Source of the DNA: Eopsaltria australis
Taxonomy: Eukaryota > Chordata > Aves > Passeriformes > Petroicidae
Length of the DNA: 64,000 bases
Reading direction: 5' to 3'
NCBI GenBank assembly: GCA_034509425.1
Contig: JAVTVJ010000347.1
Location: 1,178,001 to 1,242,000, forward strand
Position numbers and translations under genes: made by a program. The notes under the pieces were generated by a model. It saw only the letters and a list, made by a program, of their open reading frames with translations. It was not told the DNA's origin and did no database searches. This document shows, one piece after another, positions 25,401 to 38,700 of the stretch. Every line of letters begins with the position of its first letter. Within the stretch, counting starts at the first letter, position 1.

Positions 25401-27280
25401 TCATTCTGGTGTCCTTAAGAACTGTATGTACATACACACACAAACATACATATGCAAGACATTCTGAAAATACTGTCTTACTATGAATATTATGCCCCAG
25501 TCATTTTGGTTTTAAGCAACTTTAAGATGCCATTGTAAGTGGGATTTCTCTAATCTAATCTAGAATTTTTCATCTTAGCTATTTAAGTGTGATGTTATCC
25601 CACAAATTCTATTGCAGCATGCAAGGGGAAATCATGTCTAACAGAGCAATTCAGCTCACCTTTAGATACTTAAGTTAGAGCAGATGAATATCTATGAAAG
25701 ATAAAGGGAAACATGCAGAGGCACAGGAATTTAACTTTTCTACGTCAAAACTTAGCTGTTATGTATCCCAGTCTCAAATACTCAGTTTTTCTGCTTGCCT
25801 CCCTATGTCTGGAATATTGACACAGAAACTGCCCTCTAAGTATCAGTGGGTCAGTCCATCCTGCCTTCAGGTTACTGAAAGCCCTGTTTCACTGTCTAGA
25901 GAGACTGACCAAACCCAAATGGTCTGCTACCCGCAGCAGCCTCTGCCTGGCTGTTCCACATTTTCCTCTCCTCCTTCCATGCTATTCTGTCTTTTCATAT
26001 TCTCTCCCTGAGCCTGAGGTCACACAGTACCTCACTGATAGACTCCCAGTCTTGTCACATCTGATTTTATAAATAAGCCTTTGAATGATAGAAAATAACT
26101 TGCAATTTCAAGTTGAAAAACAAGAGAAGCCAACCTAAACATTTAAAATCCTTCTGGTCCAATGATCAATTAGGCAGTTTATATGTGCATTTCTGGTTTA
26201 GCACAAATAGCTCTTGCAAGCTTCACCAAAATGTATTTGCATTTTATCACTCCATTGCCTTATATGTTGCACAATTCACGGGCAATTTAAGGGATTTTCA
26301 AAAATGTTTCTGAGATATTACAAATATCAACTTAATAGGGTCAGTCATTATTATGGCAGCCGTTTATAAATATTGAATCTCTTTTATGGAAGGGATTATG
26401 AATAAAAATGAGCCTACAGTAAACTTCAACCCGCACAAAACTGTATTTTTTATCCTATTTATCAGCATGTCTCCAATATTTTTTGTCTCTCCAGGAGCCA
26501 TCTCAGCTAGGCAAAATGAAAATATTCATCAGGATTTTTATTTGAAGTACAACTATGATGAGATTCCCATGAGTTTTTTATTTAGATCAAGGAGTCTAAA
26601 TTTTCCTTTGCTCCCAAGCTATATATGAGTGACAAAAAACTTATACCCACAACACTCATTTTGCATTCAATTTCATTGAAACTAATAAATAATATTTTAA
26701 AAGTGATGGCTTAGTCCTGAAGACATTAAAATCTATACAAAGAAGTGGTTTAAAGTTAATGATGCAGAATATTTTATGCCTGGATTTATCATTGCTAGAA
26801 ACACCTAGCCTAAGGCTCAAACAGCCGCCAACTTGTCAAGATCTAATTCAGTTTTTACAGTTAAATAGCTCTGCAAATGTTTTTATATGGCACAGTCTTG
26901 GAGGTCACTATATTTGCACATTACACAATTCAAGGATTGGTGATCCTTTATATTGTTGGATCCATTGGATACTTCGACAATATTCCAATAAAGTGAATGT
27001 TTTAATAAGTAAACACATTCCCAGCATATTAAACTGAAGAAGTCTGAAGCTTCCTATATAATATCATCTTCAGTTTTCTTCTTTTTCCTTCACTTCTTAT
27101 GTCCTTTTTCAGTACATCAGACCATTCGTCTATGCTCTTACTCTGTGTTTAGCAGTGACCATTCCACACAATCCTGTGTCTCAGTCAAGGTGCTCAGATT
27201 TTGCTCAGCGGCCCCTTGCCTAAGGGCTGCTCTTTGCACAGCCTGTCAGTTCCCATTTAAATTAGCATCCACTTCAGCAT
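22467..27280. other. Non-coding stretch
   Basis: AT-rich sequence without recognisable exons or mobile elements. A short (CAAA)n run lies at about 25060-25080. Confidence 0.5.
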
Positions 27281-27282
27281 AG

Positions 27283-28112
27283 AAACAGAATCACAGAATA
27301 TACTGACTTGCAAGGGACCCACAAGGGCCATCAAGTCCAACTCCTGGACCCACACAGGACATCCCAAGAGTCACACCATGTACCCAAAAGCACTGTCCAA
27401 ATGCTTCCTGAACTCTGCGAGGCTTGGTGCTGTGATCACTTCCCTGGAGAGCCTGTTCCAGTGCCCAACCACCCTCTGGGAGAAAAACCTCTTTTTAATG
27501 TCGAGTCTACACCTCCCCTGGCACAACTCCAGGCCATTCCCTCAGGTCCTGCCACTGGTCACCACAGAGAAGACATCAATGCCTGCCCCTCCTCTTCCCC
27601 TCACAAGAAGTTGTAACTGCAATGAGGTCTCCCCTCAGTCTCCTCCAGACTGAACAGACCAAGTGACCTCAGCAGTCAAGTGACTGCTCATACAGCTTCC
27701 CCTCAAGGCCCTTCACCATCTTTTTTGCCCTCCTTTGGACTTTCTCTAATCGTTTAATAGCTTTCTTATATTGCAGTGCTCAAAGCTTCTCCCAGGACTC
27801 CAGTGAGGCCGCTCCAGTGCAGAGCAGAGCAGGACAATCCCCTCCCTTGCCCGGCTGGTGATGCTGGGCCTGATGCACCCCAAGACATGGCTGGCCTTCC
27901 TGGTTGCCAGGGCACTGCTGACTCATGTTCAACTTTCAGTCAGCCAGGACCCCCAGGTCCTTCTCTGTGGCACTGTTTTCCAGCATCTCATTTCCCAGTC
28001 TGTCTGTACATCCAGAGTTGCCCCATCTCAGATGCAGAATCTGGCACTTTCCCTCGTTGAACTTCATATGGTTGGTACACATGGTTGGCACATATGGTTA
28101 GCATATTAGTTA
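27283..28112 (-). mobile_element. CR1 LINE 3' part, minus strand, about 830 bp
   Basis: The reverse complement carries CR1 3' sequence. Plus-strand landmarks: AATCACAGAATATACTGACT (3' end), CATCAAGTCCAACTCCTGGA, CCTGTTCCAGTGCCCAACCA, AGGTCTCCCCTCAGTCTCCT, TGATGCACCCCAAGACATGG and CATCTCAGATGCAGAATCTG. It is one of the better preserved copies. The open frames over it are not host genes. Confidence 0.92.
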
Positions 28113-29273
28113 TCTCCTCCTCTCTCCCTCCTCGGCCATCACTTTGTCCCCTGGTGCCATTCTTGCATAATCACTCTTCTGTGTAGGTTATTCTGCACAA
28201 ATATGGAGCAGCTTGTCTTAGGGAATAGCTGTCATCACGCTATGCTTGCACCAAGCATGCTTCACAGCCTTCCCAGCATCTGAACTCACAGCCTCACAGC
28301 AGCTTATCTCTAAGTTAAAGTATTCAAATTGCACTTCAAATTTTACTGTCTAATGTTATTGGTTTCTCATGGCTGTTCAAATATACCTTAAATACACACA
28401 CAAAAATCAACACATACCATCTGTCTTCCAAAAAGAATTTTTCCTAATTCAATGCTCCATTTTTTACACCAAATTCCAGTTTCTCGTTTTCATTGTTTTC
28501 CAATAGTCTCTATAATTATATTTTGAGAGTGTTTCCTCTGCTAGTTGAGCCAATAGTTTTTGCAGCAGTATCAAGGATGATCTTGCATAAGCCTGCTGCT
28601 TCTCTTTGCTTCTGTGCCACTATCAAGAACACTCTTGTAATCCATAGCCAGCAGTTTCCACAAGCAGGCATTTCCATGCCCTTCAAGAAGACATCTTCAC
28701 TAAGATCACAAGCACAAAATGCACCTTATTTCACAATTTTATGTTCTTGAACTACTTGTTGAAGGTATTCTCAGTAATCTTTCTAGCATGCACTGAATCA
28801 CTATTTATATGATTGAATAAAATATTTGCTTGAGATTCTACAGGAATTTTTCTGTGTATTCACTCACTGATTTAATAAATTCATCCTTGCATATTCCCTC
28901 CATGGCCAAGAATAAAGCCTCGTGGTGTGTTCAGTAATTCAAGCATATATATTATTAGATACTTGTCTTCTTTGCATAGTGGCCCTGGTCTACATTTGAG
29001 AGGAAATACACTAGTGTACTACACACATGCTACTGAAGCAGTTTCCCAAATAAAATCAGCAGCATCTCAGCAGCAATTGATTTCTATTCAGGTCACAGAG
29101 AGCCCAGGCTGAGACCAGTAAGCTATGCCATTTAATTAGGAGGTTGCTGTCAATTTTTATGTTTCTATTTGGATTCTGTTTGGTGGCATTTTTTAAGAAA
29201 ATTATATCAACTTTGTTCACAACTTGATATGTACTTGGAATATTTGTGACTACCCAAGCAGGTATTTTTATAT

Positions 29274-29321
29274 GGTGTGTATATATGTGTGTATATGTGT
29301 GCGTGTGTGCGTGTATGTGGG
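29274..29321. repeat. TG/TA-rich microsatellite
   Basis: Mixed (TG)n and (TA)n run with CG interruptions, about 290 bp below TINAG exon 9. Confidence 0.8.
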
Positions 29322-29609
29322 TTTTATCTATATTTATAGATTTAATTACTTATTCTATAAACATTATATTTGAAGTATTTGAAGGTTTTGAACAAGTATT
29401 AGAGAAGATTAAAAGATGATGGGTCTACACCACTTTTCAATACTCTCTAAAATTCGTAGACAAGGCAAAAATGAAACATCAGTCTGATGTTGGGAGCCAG
29501 CGGTGTTCCATCTGTGACAGTCAAATCTTTGGGTCCCAAATTGGTCATTGATGCTGTATTACACTCATGACTGGCAGAGAAAAAGGGTAAAAGAATGTGC
29601 TTTACTCAC

Positions 29610-29715
29610 CCAAGGAGTTTGACTGAATGAGTTTTCCATTTAGATCCTGGTTTCTGGGAGTGTCGATATATTCCCTCTTTGTAAAGGAAAAAATCTTCAT
29701 ACACTTTCATTATAG
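29610..29715 (-). CDS. TINAG: TINAG coding exon 9 (His410 region)
   Basis: Acceptor GTTTTTCAG, donor TTGG|GTGAGT. Completes Ala381 and reads AIMKVYEDFFLYKEGIYRH, then SQKPGSKWKTHSVKLL, with two bases of a Gly codon. His410 in THSVKL corresponds to the catalytic His of papain-like proteases. The exon must continue into a codon for the conserved Gly-Trp-Gly, which was not found in the window. The open frame upstream of the acceptor is intronic read-through. Confidence 0.95.
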
Positions 29716-32700
29716 CTGAAAAACAACAGGGAAAACCACAGTCAGTAAATATTACTTCGATTCTTCTTTGCTCTTTGCATTTAACTAGAGAAATTCTTGT
29801 TGTGTGTTGGACTGCATTAAGTGTACTTTGTAATTTCACTAAAAGCATCAGTTTCTCAAAAATGCCCTGCTGTGAGTGAACCAACAGAAATACTCCAAGA
29901 GAGCTCTGTCTAAGGTCTCTTATCAAGTTTGTGGGTTTTCCTTGTCATGGAAACTCCCTCTCATTGACTTCTTCCAATACACTAAGAAGAAACATTGCCT
30001 CATGAAGGCTTACGTAAGTTTTGAAATCTAATTCAATAAAATTAATCTCCCCAAGGTTCATATATAAACTACTCAGTTCTGACTAGCATCTGCATATTCA
30101 AGAAAAATATTTAACAGAAAATGTATATGCTGTGAAAATGGTGGATTGACATGCCTTTTTCTGAAAAGTTCGACAAATACACAATAATCTCCTTAAACAA
30201 CCTCCTAGATTGTTTGTATATGTATAAATCATGACTCAGTTAAAAGTGTGGAAAAAATCAGCCCCTTTTTCATAAAATTGTAAGGTGAAAGAACTGAAGA
30301 ACTAGAAATTTTGTGCAAGAGAATGAAGATTACAAGTTGCATTTTATGCCTATTTATTATTTCTTAGAAGCACCGTTCCTTTGTTTATTAAGAAAATAGT
30401 TCTTTCCCACATATGTTCTGCCACCTTAGTACCATTTGCTTTATGGTGGGCTACCAGTTAAATCAGAAAAAAATTGAATGTTTTGAATTAGTAATGTTAC
30501 AGCTTCTGTCAAGCTGCCAGCCAAACCAGAGCTCACACATTGACAGCCACAGACAGAGTGGAAAAGAGCACTAACTTTATTCTTGGTTTCTAGATGCAAG
30601 CTTAGGACTCTACTAGAGCTCTTTGCAAGGTTCCCATCCTTCCCCTGGCCCCAGGATCACCAGTGTACAGAGCAAGAATTTAACTCCTGAGTATGTCCCT
30701 GTACCGCTGTCAGAGACTGAAAATAGTTCATGCCTCAAACATTGATATAAAGTTTATATCAGAGAAGCCTCCCTGAAGATGCCTGACTGGGACCTTGAGC
30801 TTAGTCAAACTGCTGAGATTAGATAAAGGGAAAAGCCTATTGTTCAATCATCTCAGTCTGAGGGAAAGGAATGCATCCACAGAGGCTGAAGCCACCAGCT
30901 GTACTGAGAATCATTTCTGGCTGAGTTTGGGGTGGGGGGCAAAGCACAGCTCACAGAAGCCAAGTTTGCACAGCCCTCCCCCAGCTGAAGGGGGGAGGAG
31001 AATGGTGTAACCTCTGGTCAGAGGCAATACACACTCATCCTCTAGGACACAAACTGGCCCAGCTGTGGAGCCTCCCCAACCCCACAAGCCACATCCACGG
31101 GACTCTCACGTGAGAGGCAGCTGAGGGGGAGTCACAATCTATCACAGACCCCACAAAGTGCTCCCCAGATGCCTTGCACCACAGGACTGCACGTGATGCA
31201 AGCAGAGTTTGCTGCTAGAGGCTGCTCCCTCCCCCGGGGGGACATGCCTGGACACTTCCACCTGGCCTGAGTGTATATTAACCCATAGTATTCTGTGCTT
31301 TTGGGGGGACTTCCACCACCGAGAAGAGGACATCAGAACACCAGTGGGACCCACGGAGTGGTGATACTTCTTTGTCCCTGTCCCTCTCTGTCCCCCCCAT
31401 CTTTCTCCCTACTCCCTATTTTCTCTCTTTTCTTCTCTCTTTCTTTCTCTCATATTTACTATCAAATAAAACTCATACTATTAATTGGCATATGGTCTCA
31501 CTTGTACCTTAATTCGGGCAGAGGTATCTCTAAAGAACTTCAATAATTAGATCATAACAACCACTGGGTACAATATCACTTGTAGTGGTTTCTGAGCTGC
31601 AGAGGAGCCTGCAGAGGGAGAGCTTGAAAGTGAGGCAAAGGAACAGAAAGGGTGAAGAACACTCCTGATAGCCTTATTCCAGGTGAGGGTGTCACAGGAC
31701 AAGAGAAAGGAAGTGAAATTCATTCAAAAAATTACTGTATCAAAATTGATTTTGTTTTGATATCTTGGCTAAAGGGAGGGAAAGAAATGAGGTTGAATGC
31801 AAATACTGAAAAATTCACATCTCCCATGGGACAACAGAGGTTCAAAGATCTGCTCTATCATCTGGCTGAGACAGGAGAAGGCAGTTTCATTTCTGAGTCA
31901 CATTGTTCTTGAAATCAAGGTCCATATGTTCAGTTTCAGAAAATAAACTATTCTTATCAGCAACTCTAAATAGCAGGCTCATAGGGTGGCTTGGGTCTAT
32001 TCTGTATGACTTCAGATGTGCTCCAGAATGGCCAGCACATTTCAGAGTCACTAGCAGAGGACCCTCACAAGCACCCTGTCCCTCTAACCTTGCATCTCAT
32101 CCCACACGTCGCCACAGATAAACCTGATATTGTGCCCCTTCCCCATCACATCTTGCTTGAAGCTCTGCCAATGAGACCTGCTGTTCCTGAGCAAAGACTA
32201 TCTGTCTTCTCTGAGAAGGGTGAGTCCCTTCTGATGCCAACATGTCTGGTGCTTAGGCCATTCCATTGTCACAAACCCGAAAATTTTAGCTGTGACACCA
32301 GCTGTGGAGCCATGTATTAATAGACTCAGTCCATCTGTTTCTTCCAATGTTGCTGCCTTCAGCTGTAAGTACAGAGGAGAATATAACTTGTGTCCCAAAT
32401 GAGACATGTTCTTGTCTGTGAAGAGATATCATACCTGAATTTTTTCCATTGAAATGAGGTTGAAATTTTTGAAGTGTGTTTCCACAATAACTTTAGTTTA
32501 TGTGAGAAAATTTTATCTATGATTATATATTATATATACCTTGAGCATGTGTGTATATACATACATTTGTATATATGTGTCAATATATATACCCATGTGT
32601 ATGTATATACCTTGGAATCAGGAGCTAAATAATGGCCCAGTCTTCGGAGTTAGAGTGGTCTGGGTGCTTGAAGTACAGGATGGACAAAGATGATGATAAT

Positions 32701-35700
32701 TCTAGACCTAGCACTAAGATATTTTTATTTATTCAGTGACTTTGTTCCGATACGGACTGTGACTTGGACTGGATGAGGTGATCACAGTCCTCCACCTAAT
32801 TTACTTCCTTCTCGCATAGGACAGACTTTGCATTCCCCAAAATTAATGGAATAATTATTAATGAATCAGAAAAGGCAGTGATTTTCATAAGGTTGACAGT
32901 AGTTCATGCATGAGCTGCTTGAGTCATGCTGAGCTTGTCAGATCTATGCACATAGATGCAGCAGATTAAAAGATTGATTCTACTATGGATTCCCTTGCAT
33001 AAAATTCTTTAATAGGAATTTTTGTCTCTTTTTAATCAGACAAAGACACAAGAAATAAAACTAGTTGCTACAAAAGGAACTATACATTAATAGAGCCAAG
33101 TGCTTTCTACAGATCATTTTCTTGTGTTAGCAAATATAAGAATTTTTCCCAAGACCATGACAGCTGAACTTGTAAGTTTTGTGGGGTCAAAACTCTGATG
33201 TATTGCCAACAATGTGTGAGCCTTTCTTTTAATCGAGACTGACTAATGTGTCAGAGAGGATGATTTTCTTATATCAACATTATAACCATCAGAGCATTTC
33301 CTAAAGACCATGAAAAAAAAAAAAAGATGAATGGGCAATATTACATTGTCCATTTGAATGTTTTCAAAGTATTGGTGACATTTCACTATGTTTACTTCAA
33401 AATGGATTTCTTAAAAAAACTAATATTTCATCATTTGAATCCAAAAAATGCTAATTACTCAGTTTCTGTACTATGTAAGACAGTGACATAGGTCAGAGAG
33501 AAATTGCCATTCAAACTTGAAAGCTGTATAACATTAAATCTTCAATTACTTTCCTATATCTACTGCTACACAGTTGTTTAAAAAACGTATTTTTTTCTCA
33601 ACTTTGAATATTTCCAAAAATCAAAAACCATTCAACATCATGATCTTGAAAGGATCTTGAATGTTTTCCAGCTATTAAACATTACTTAGCACATTAGATA
33701 AGACTGTCCCTAAGCACTCTGTAAGTCCTTCTGGAATGATAAGTGAATGAATAATGGAAAACTTCCTTCAATATTTTAAGATCATTTGCAGAAAAAAAGT
33801 ATAATATGGTTTTAAAATTAGACTTTTGCCCTGGTTGCATTTGTAATATGGGAAGATAGAAGAGAGAATCAGTGACATGTTACAGGGTCCTAACTGTAAT
33901 TAATTTAAAATTCATAATATAGCCAAAAGAAAAAACAGCAAGTGATTTCAGTCAGTGATGTATACTCTTGGTTATATGCCCTTATATAGATCTTGATTTT
34001 TCTACAAACAGCGTTACCTTAACCTGAAACACAAAAAGCATTCAATTTTTTAAAAAATTACATGAATTGTTGAGTGCCTAAATCCTAACAAATGGCTGAA
34101 TATTAATTATTTTCTGCGTAAAATTTAGTACAAGCAGATTAATCCAGCAAAATGTGTGTATACACTATGAATGCAATATTTTAGGTCTGAAACTCTATCT
34201 TGAGGATCCTAATTTTTATCATTTTCTATAAACAGCAGAAATTACTGTCTTTGCATCTAGACCAAATGCAGTGTGGGAAATAATATTTTCCTTGAGCTAA
34301 CAAACTTGAGCAGAACAAAAAAAAAAGACTGATGATGCTGATCTTGTTACATCTGAGCTTCAGATTAGTTGCAGCTGCCTGCATAAAGAGCTTTAAGAAG
34401 TAATTTCAACTCCATGATGCACAAAAATGAATTCTATCTAATAATCAAAACCATTTGAATAATAAATCGGAGATTATGATGATTCCTTATATAATTAAAG
34501 GCAGTAGAAATGCAAGTCCCCTGAAGTAAAATTCTTTGGTTTTGCATCTCCCAGCCATCCAAGACAGCTGGAGATCCTGCACTATGACCTTTCTCCATCA
34601 TCCCAAGCCCCACATCCATCAGTCTGTCTAATTAAACTGGCCTGGGGTGTGAGCAGGAACCTGCATTTTCAGCTGTTGCCAGCACTATTCATGGCCACAG
34701 ATGGGCAGTATCCAGGGTAAAAAAAATTGTTTGGAGTTCCCTACTCAATGCTGAAGTCTATTTCTGATCACTGACAGGTCAGGGATCTTCATTGCAGAGT
34801 TCAGCAGAAAACTTCAAAACTTATAGGCCTCAACAAAAGCATTTGGGCTTTGAAATGAGAAATTCTGGGATATTTCAGTACTGAATGATTTGCTGGAAAG
34901 CCCATACAATTCAGCATTACCTTCAGAGGACAGCAGGCTTCGTGGGCTGCCCTTAGCCAACCCCAGCCCTACAGAACAGAGTTTGGCTAACATTTAATTC
35001 TGCCTGCACAGCCACAAATTGCTAATTCATCAATGACCAAAGCTCTGTCTAGAAAAAAGGCACACAGATTTCCTGCACATGGATTTTGCACATATTTTCA
35101 ACATATCCAGCTCAAGGTCATTTTACTCTTTACAGGCTCTGATGCAATTCTGCCTTTAGGGTCACTACTTACCCACCAAATGTCCCTGGATGAACTACAG
35201 TGCAAATGACTGGCTTATTCACTGTGGCATATAATTTGAGTTTTCTAATATTTTGATACAAGGTCATTGCACAGTCTAATTATTTCAATAATATTATCAT
35301 CCTTTAAACTTACCGTACCTTGCACTGGCCCTCTGTCCATGATTTCTTTCATTATATCAGTTTCCTAAGAGGAGATGAGAGCAGCAACAGAGAGAGTAAG
35401 GGAAGAAAACATTTATTAAATAAAATTAAAACTCATACTAATTTACCATTGTGTGCACATATATATAATATAAATATACCTTTGTACTTGTGTTTCTGTT
35501 GGAGAATATTTGGTTTACCAAATTAACAAAACCTTCAGAAACGTGCTTAAGAAGAACAACTGCACTGTTATGACTGCATACGTTCTTTTTCATCTCTAAT
35601 TTCTATGGGACCACAAAGTATCAACCTTAAAGAGATGATGTACAACTGAGAAACTATAAAGAATTTCAACTTCTAGGAAAATTCAAAGGCAATATAAATG

Positions 35701-38700
35701 AAAATTCACAGCTCTAGTCTTGAAGTTAAGTGAACATATTTTAATATACCAGATAATATTCAAGTCCCAAAGGAGCAAAATTGTTGAGACAACAGATGAA
35801 TGCCATTAACTTACTTTTGAGGACACCCTGTAGTGAGAGGCACACCGGTACAACCGATTGGATTTTTCGAAAGGATTGGGACATGGCCCATTTGTATGGT
35901 TCTTTCCATAGTCACTTGACACGTAACACTGACTCTCAGCCAATGGCCCCAGGTGCTTGTTCCAAAATGATGGGTAACAAGCATACGATACAACCCTGTT
36001 CAGGTATTAAAAAAAAAGAATTTATAAGAAGCTCGTTTAAACATTTTTGCCATTTTATTTCAAGCTTTTAATTATTTTGCAACTGTCATATTCCAAGTAA
36101 TTTCTTCAGAAGTGTGAATGACTCATATCTTCAACTGGATGGCATGTGCTTCAATTGATATACATTATATTTATGATTAAGTTTCTATTACTTCCATTTA
36201 AGTAGTTCTCTCCCCCCCCCACTAACGAGAGATAGGGTAAAAAATGTCTTTAGCACTTGTCATCTGGTACATTCATCTCATTAATGATGAATGAAAATTC
36301 ACACTGAAAAAGATCAATAAATTACCAATGTTGTCAATGGGCTTCATTTAGCAAAAATGGCTTGTGAAATGGTATACATGGAATACTGTTGGACATTTCT
36401 GAAACAATATACACATTTCTGAAATATACACATTTCTGCATTAATGCTATGCAGGCCTATGAGATGGTTTCTTTTAAAGAACACAATTAAATGTTTTGCT
36501 GAGGCAGAATACTTTAAAATAGTCAGTCCTATAAAAAGTGTTTGTATTTTAGTAGCTCATCAATTATACTGGACTTTCTGAACCTGAGGAACTGAAAACT
36601 ATATTTCTACACAATATGGAGCATAACTATGCTTGCCTGTGTATACTTAGTTGTCAGGAGTTTTACAAGATAAGCCCATACATGCTTCAGCTGTTTTGAA
36701 TAAGACATGACATTTTACCATTAGAATTTGGTGATAGAAAATCTGAGAATGTCTATTTCTTTCTGCCCAAAGTAGACCACATACATCCAGAAGTTTCTAA
36801 AGCAATTCTACTTAGATGGAAAGAAATTATACATTTAAGGTTGTTAAGCTGTTATTGCTTAGGTTTTCAATCTGCTCACTGGCAACTCCTTTTAATTTCT
36901 CCTGAATCTGACAGTATTCTGGATTCATATATGTCCAATGGGGAATGGAAAGTATTTAGGCCAAGCATGCACAGATTGTTATTGCTTATGCTGTGTTTCT
37001 GCTACTGGGTAGAAGGAAATCTTTGGTTTAATATATGTACACACCTAAAACTATTTATAAAATGTATCCATCTCTATATCCATAATTATTTCATTCAGCA
37101 CTGGTGATAGATTTTCACAAGAAATACAGGATTGCTGCTGAGTGCAGTCAGGCCTGCAAGGCAGATAAGGTGAGCAGATACAGTCCTTAGAGCATGATCT
37201 ACAATACACAGGACAGCAGCAGGCAACTACAGCCTAGTATCAAGAATGGTAGGACATCTATTCCTTAGGTGTACTTGGAAACACCTCAAAGGGACACAAC
37301 ATAGGAAAAATTCATTCCTGGGATAGGGATTCTTTTTCCCCTCCTCTCAGTTTGACTGTCCCAATGGAGCTGTCACAGGTTCTGCCTGGATGGGTCTTAT
37401 TTCTACATCAACAGAAGTGAAGCACTAGAAGTTGCAGAAGCACACTGGAGCTGCATGGCAATCCAGATGAGATCACTCACTCTGAACTAAGAGTCACGTT
37501 TGAATCTTTTCACCAGCCACAGTTTCTGCAGCCACGATTAACACAATTGAACAGCTTTCTGCTGAAGCATGATTTTATGTGTGCTGAAGCACCAGCACAA
37601 CAGTAAATATTAAAAATGCTTCAAGGAGAAGACCTTGCCAAAAGAGCCATAGAAAAACAAGAAAAACAGAAATAGATGTGAATATGTTTATGTGCACAAA
37701 TACAGATACATATATACAAAAATAATGTTAGAAACAAGCAGGATCCAGGGCCAACCAGGAAAACTCTGCAGTGTGTTTGTACATTCTTGACAGAATTCAT
37801 TTGAAGTCATGTTTTTGTGTTCAATCTAATGAAATTTTTTGTGGATTTATTGCATTTATATGTTTGAATTTTGAGACAAGAAAATAATTCTAAACATTAG
37901 TCTGTGTTATTTGCGAGTTGACTAATTACAATAACATCTTTCTCATACCCTGAAACTGCCAACAGCCCAAGGTACAAATCAGATTAAGTCCTATTGTGAT
38001 TAGAAGCCCTATTTGTATTCATGTCTAACTTTTAGACCACCTGAAAATGAAATTTTTCTTCCTCATTCTTGAATATAAGCTGTTCATTTTCCTTATTAGG
38101 TAAAGTAGACGCTTTCAAAGAACATTTATTTCTCCCAAATTATGACTTATAGCTGAAATACTTAAAACTAATAATAATTAGTAATAGAATATATATTTAT
38201 TCTTTAATTAATGGAAGAAGACAAAGAGAAAGAGTGATATTTAAAGAGTGTTTCAGCTCCCCTTATAGCAGATTTTTCTGTTAATTGGGTGATTCTGAAA
38301 AGTCAGGCCTCAGCACTGGCCTGCTTCATTGAGCTTTATGGAAGTCTTTTTCTGACTTCACTGGGGATAGTGTAGGGCAGCACTTGATTTTTCTGAACAT
38401 CTGTCAAAAACCTGAGCTAAGCACACTCCAGAAATCAAAACACCAGAAACTTTAAACAGCACTGAACACCTGCTGTGACAATTTACAAAGCCCCACAGAA
38501 AATCAATGTTTTCTCCCTCTTGCAGGCTATGGAGATAATGAAAACATGATTGCAATATAATGATTCCTAAAAATAAGTCACCTGAAAGTGTGAGGAAACA
38601 CTCTGACAGGGCTCATTCAAAAGATGTCTGACTTGTATGGCATAAATTTCCAGTTGTTTTCATTGTCACAGGTAAAAGGTTATGGATTATGGGGTTTAGC

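Noticed and set aside
27308..28109. Several overlapping open frames of 80-100 codons
   Set aside because: They lie wholly within a minus-strand CR1 copy and are readings of its untranslated region.
29440..29515. Possible final TINAG exon start at CACAG|ATGGAAC on the minus strand, about 100 bp from exon 9
   Set aside because: Phase fits and a Trp follows, but no Asn-Ser-Trp-Gly or RGVNE-like segment follows.
32740..32800. Possible short CR1 3' end (GACTTGGACTGGATGAGGTG)
   Set aside because: Similarity is too short and diverged to call with confidence.
35811..35993. 60-codon minus-strand frame starting MYRMLVTHH
   Set aside because: It is a shifted reading of TINAG exon 7; the correct frame continues from exon 6 and matches the family.
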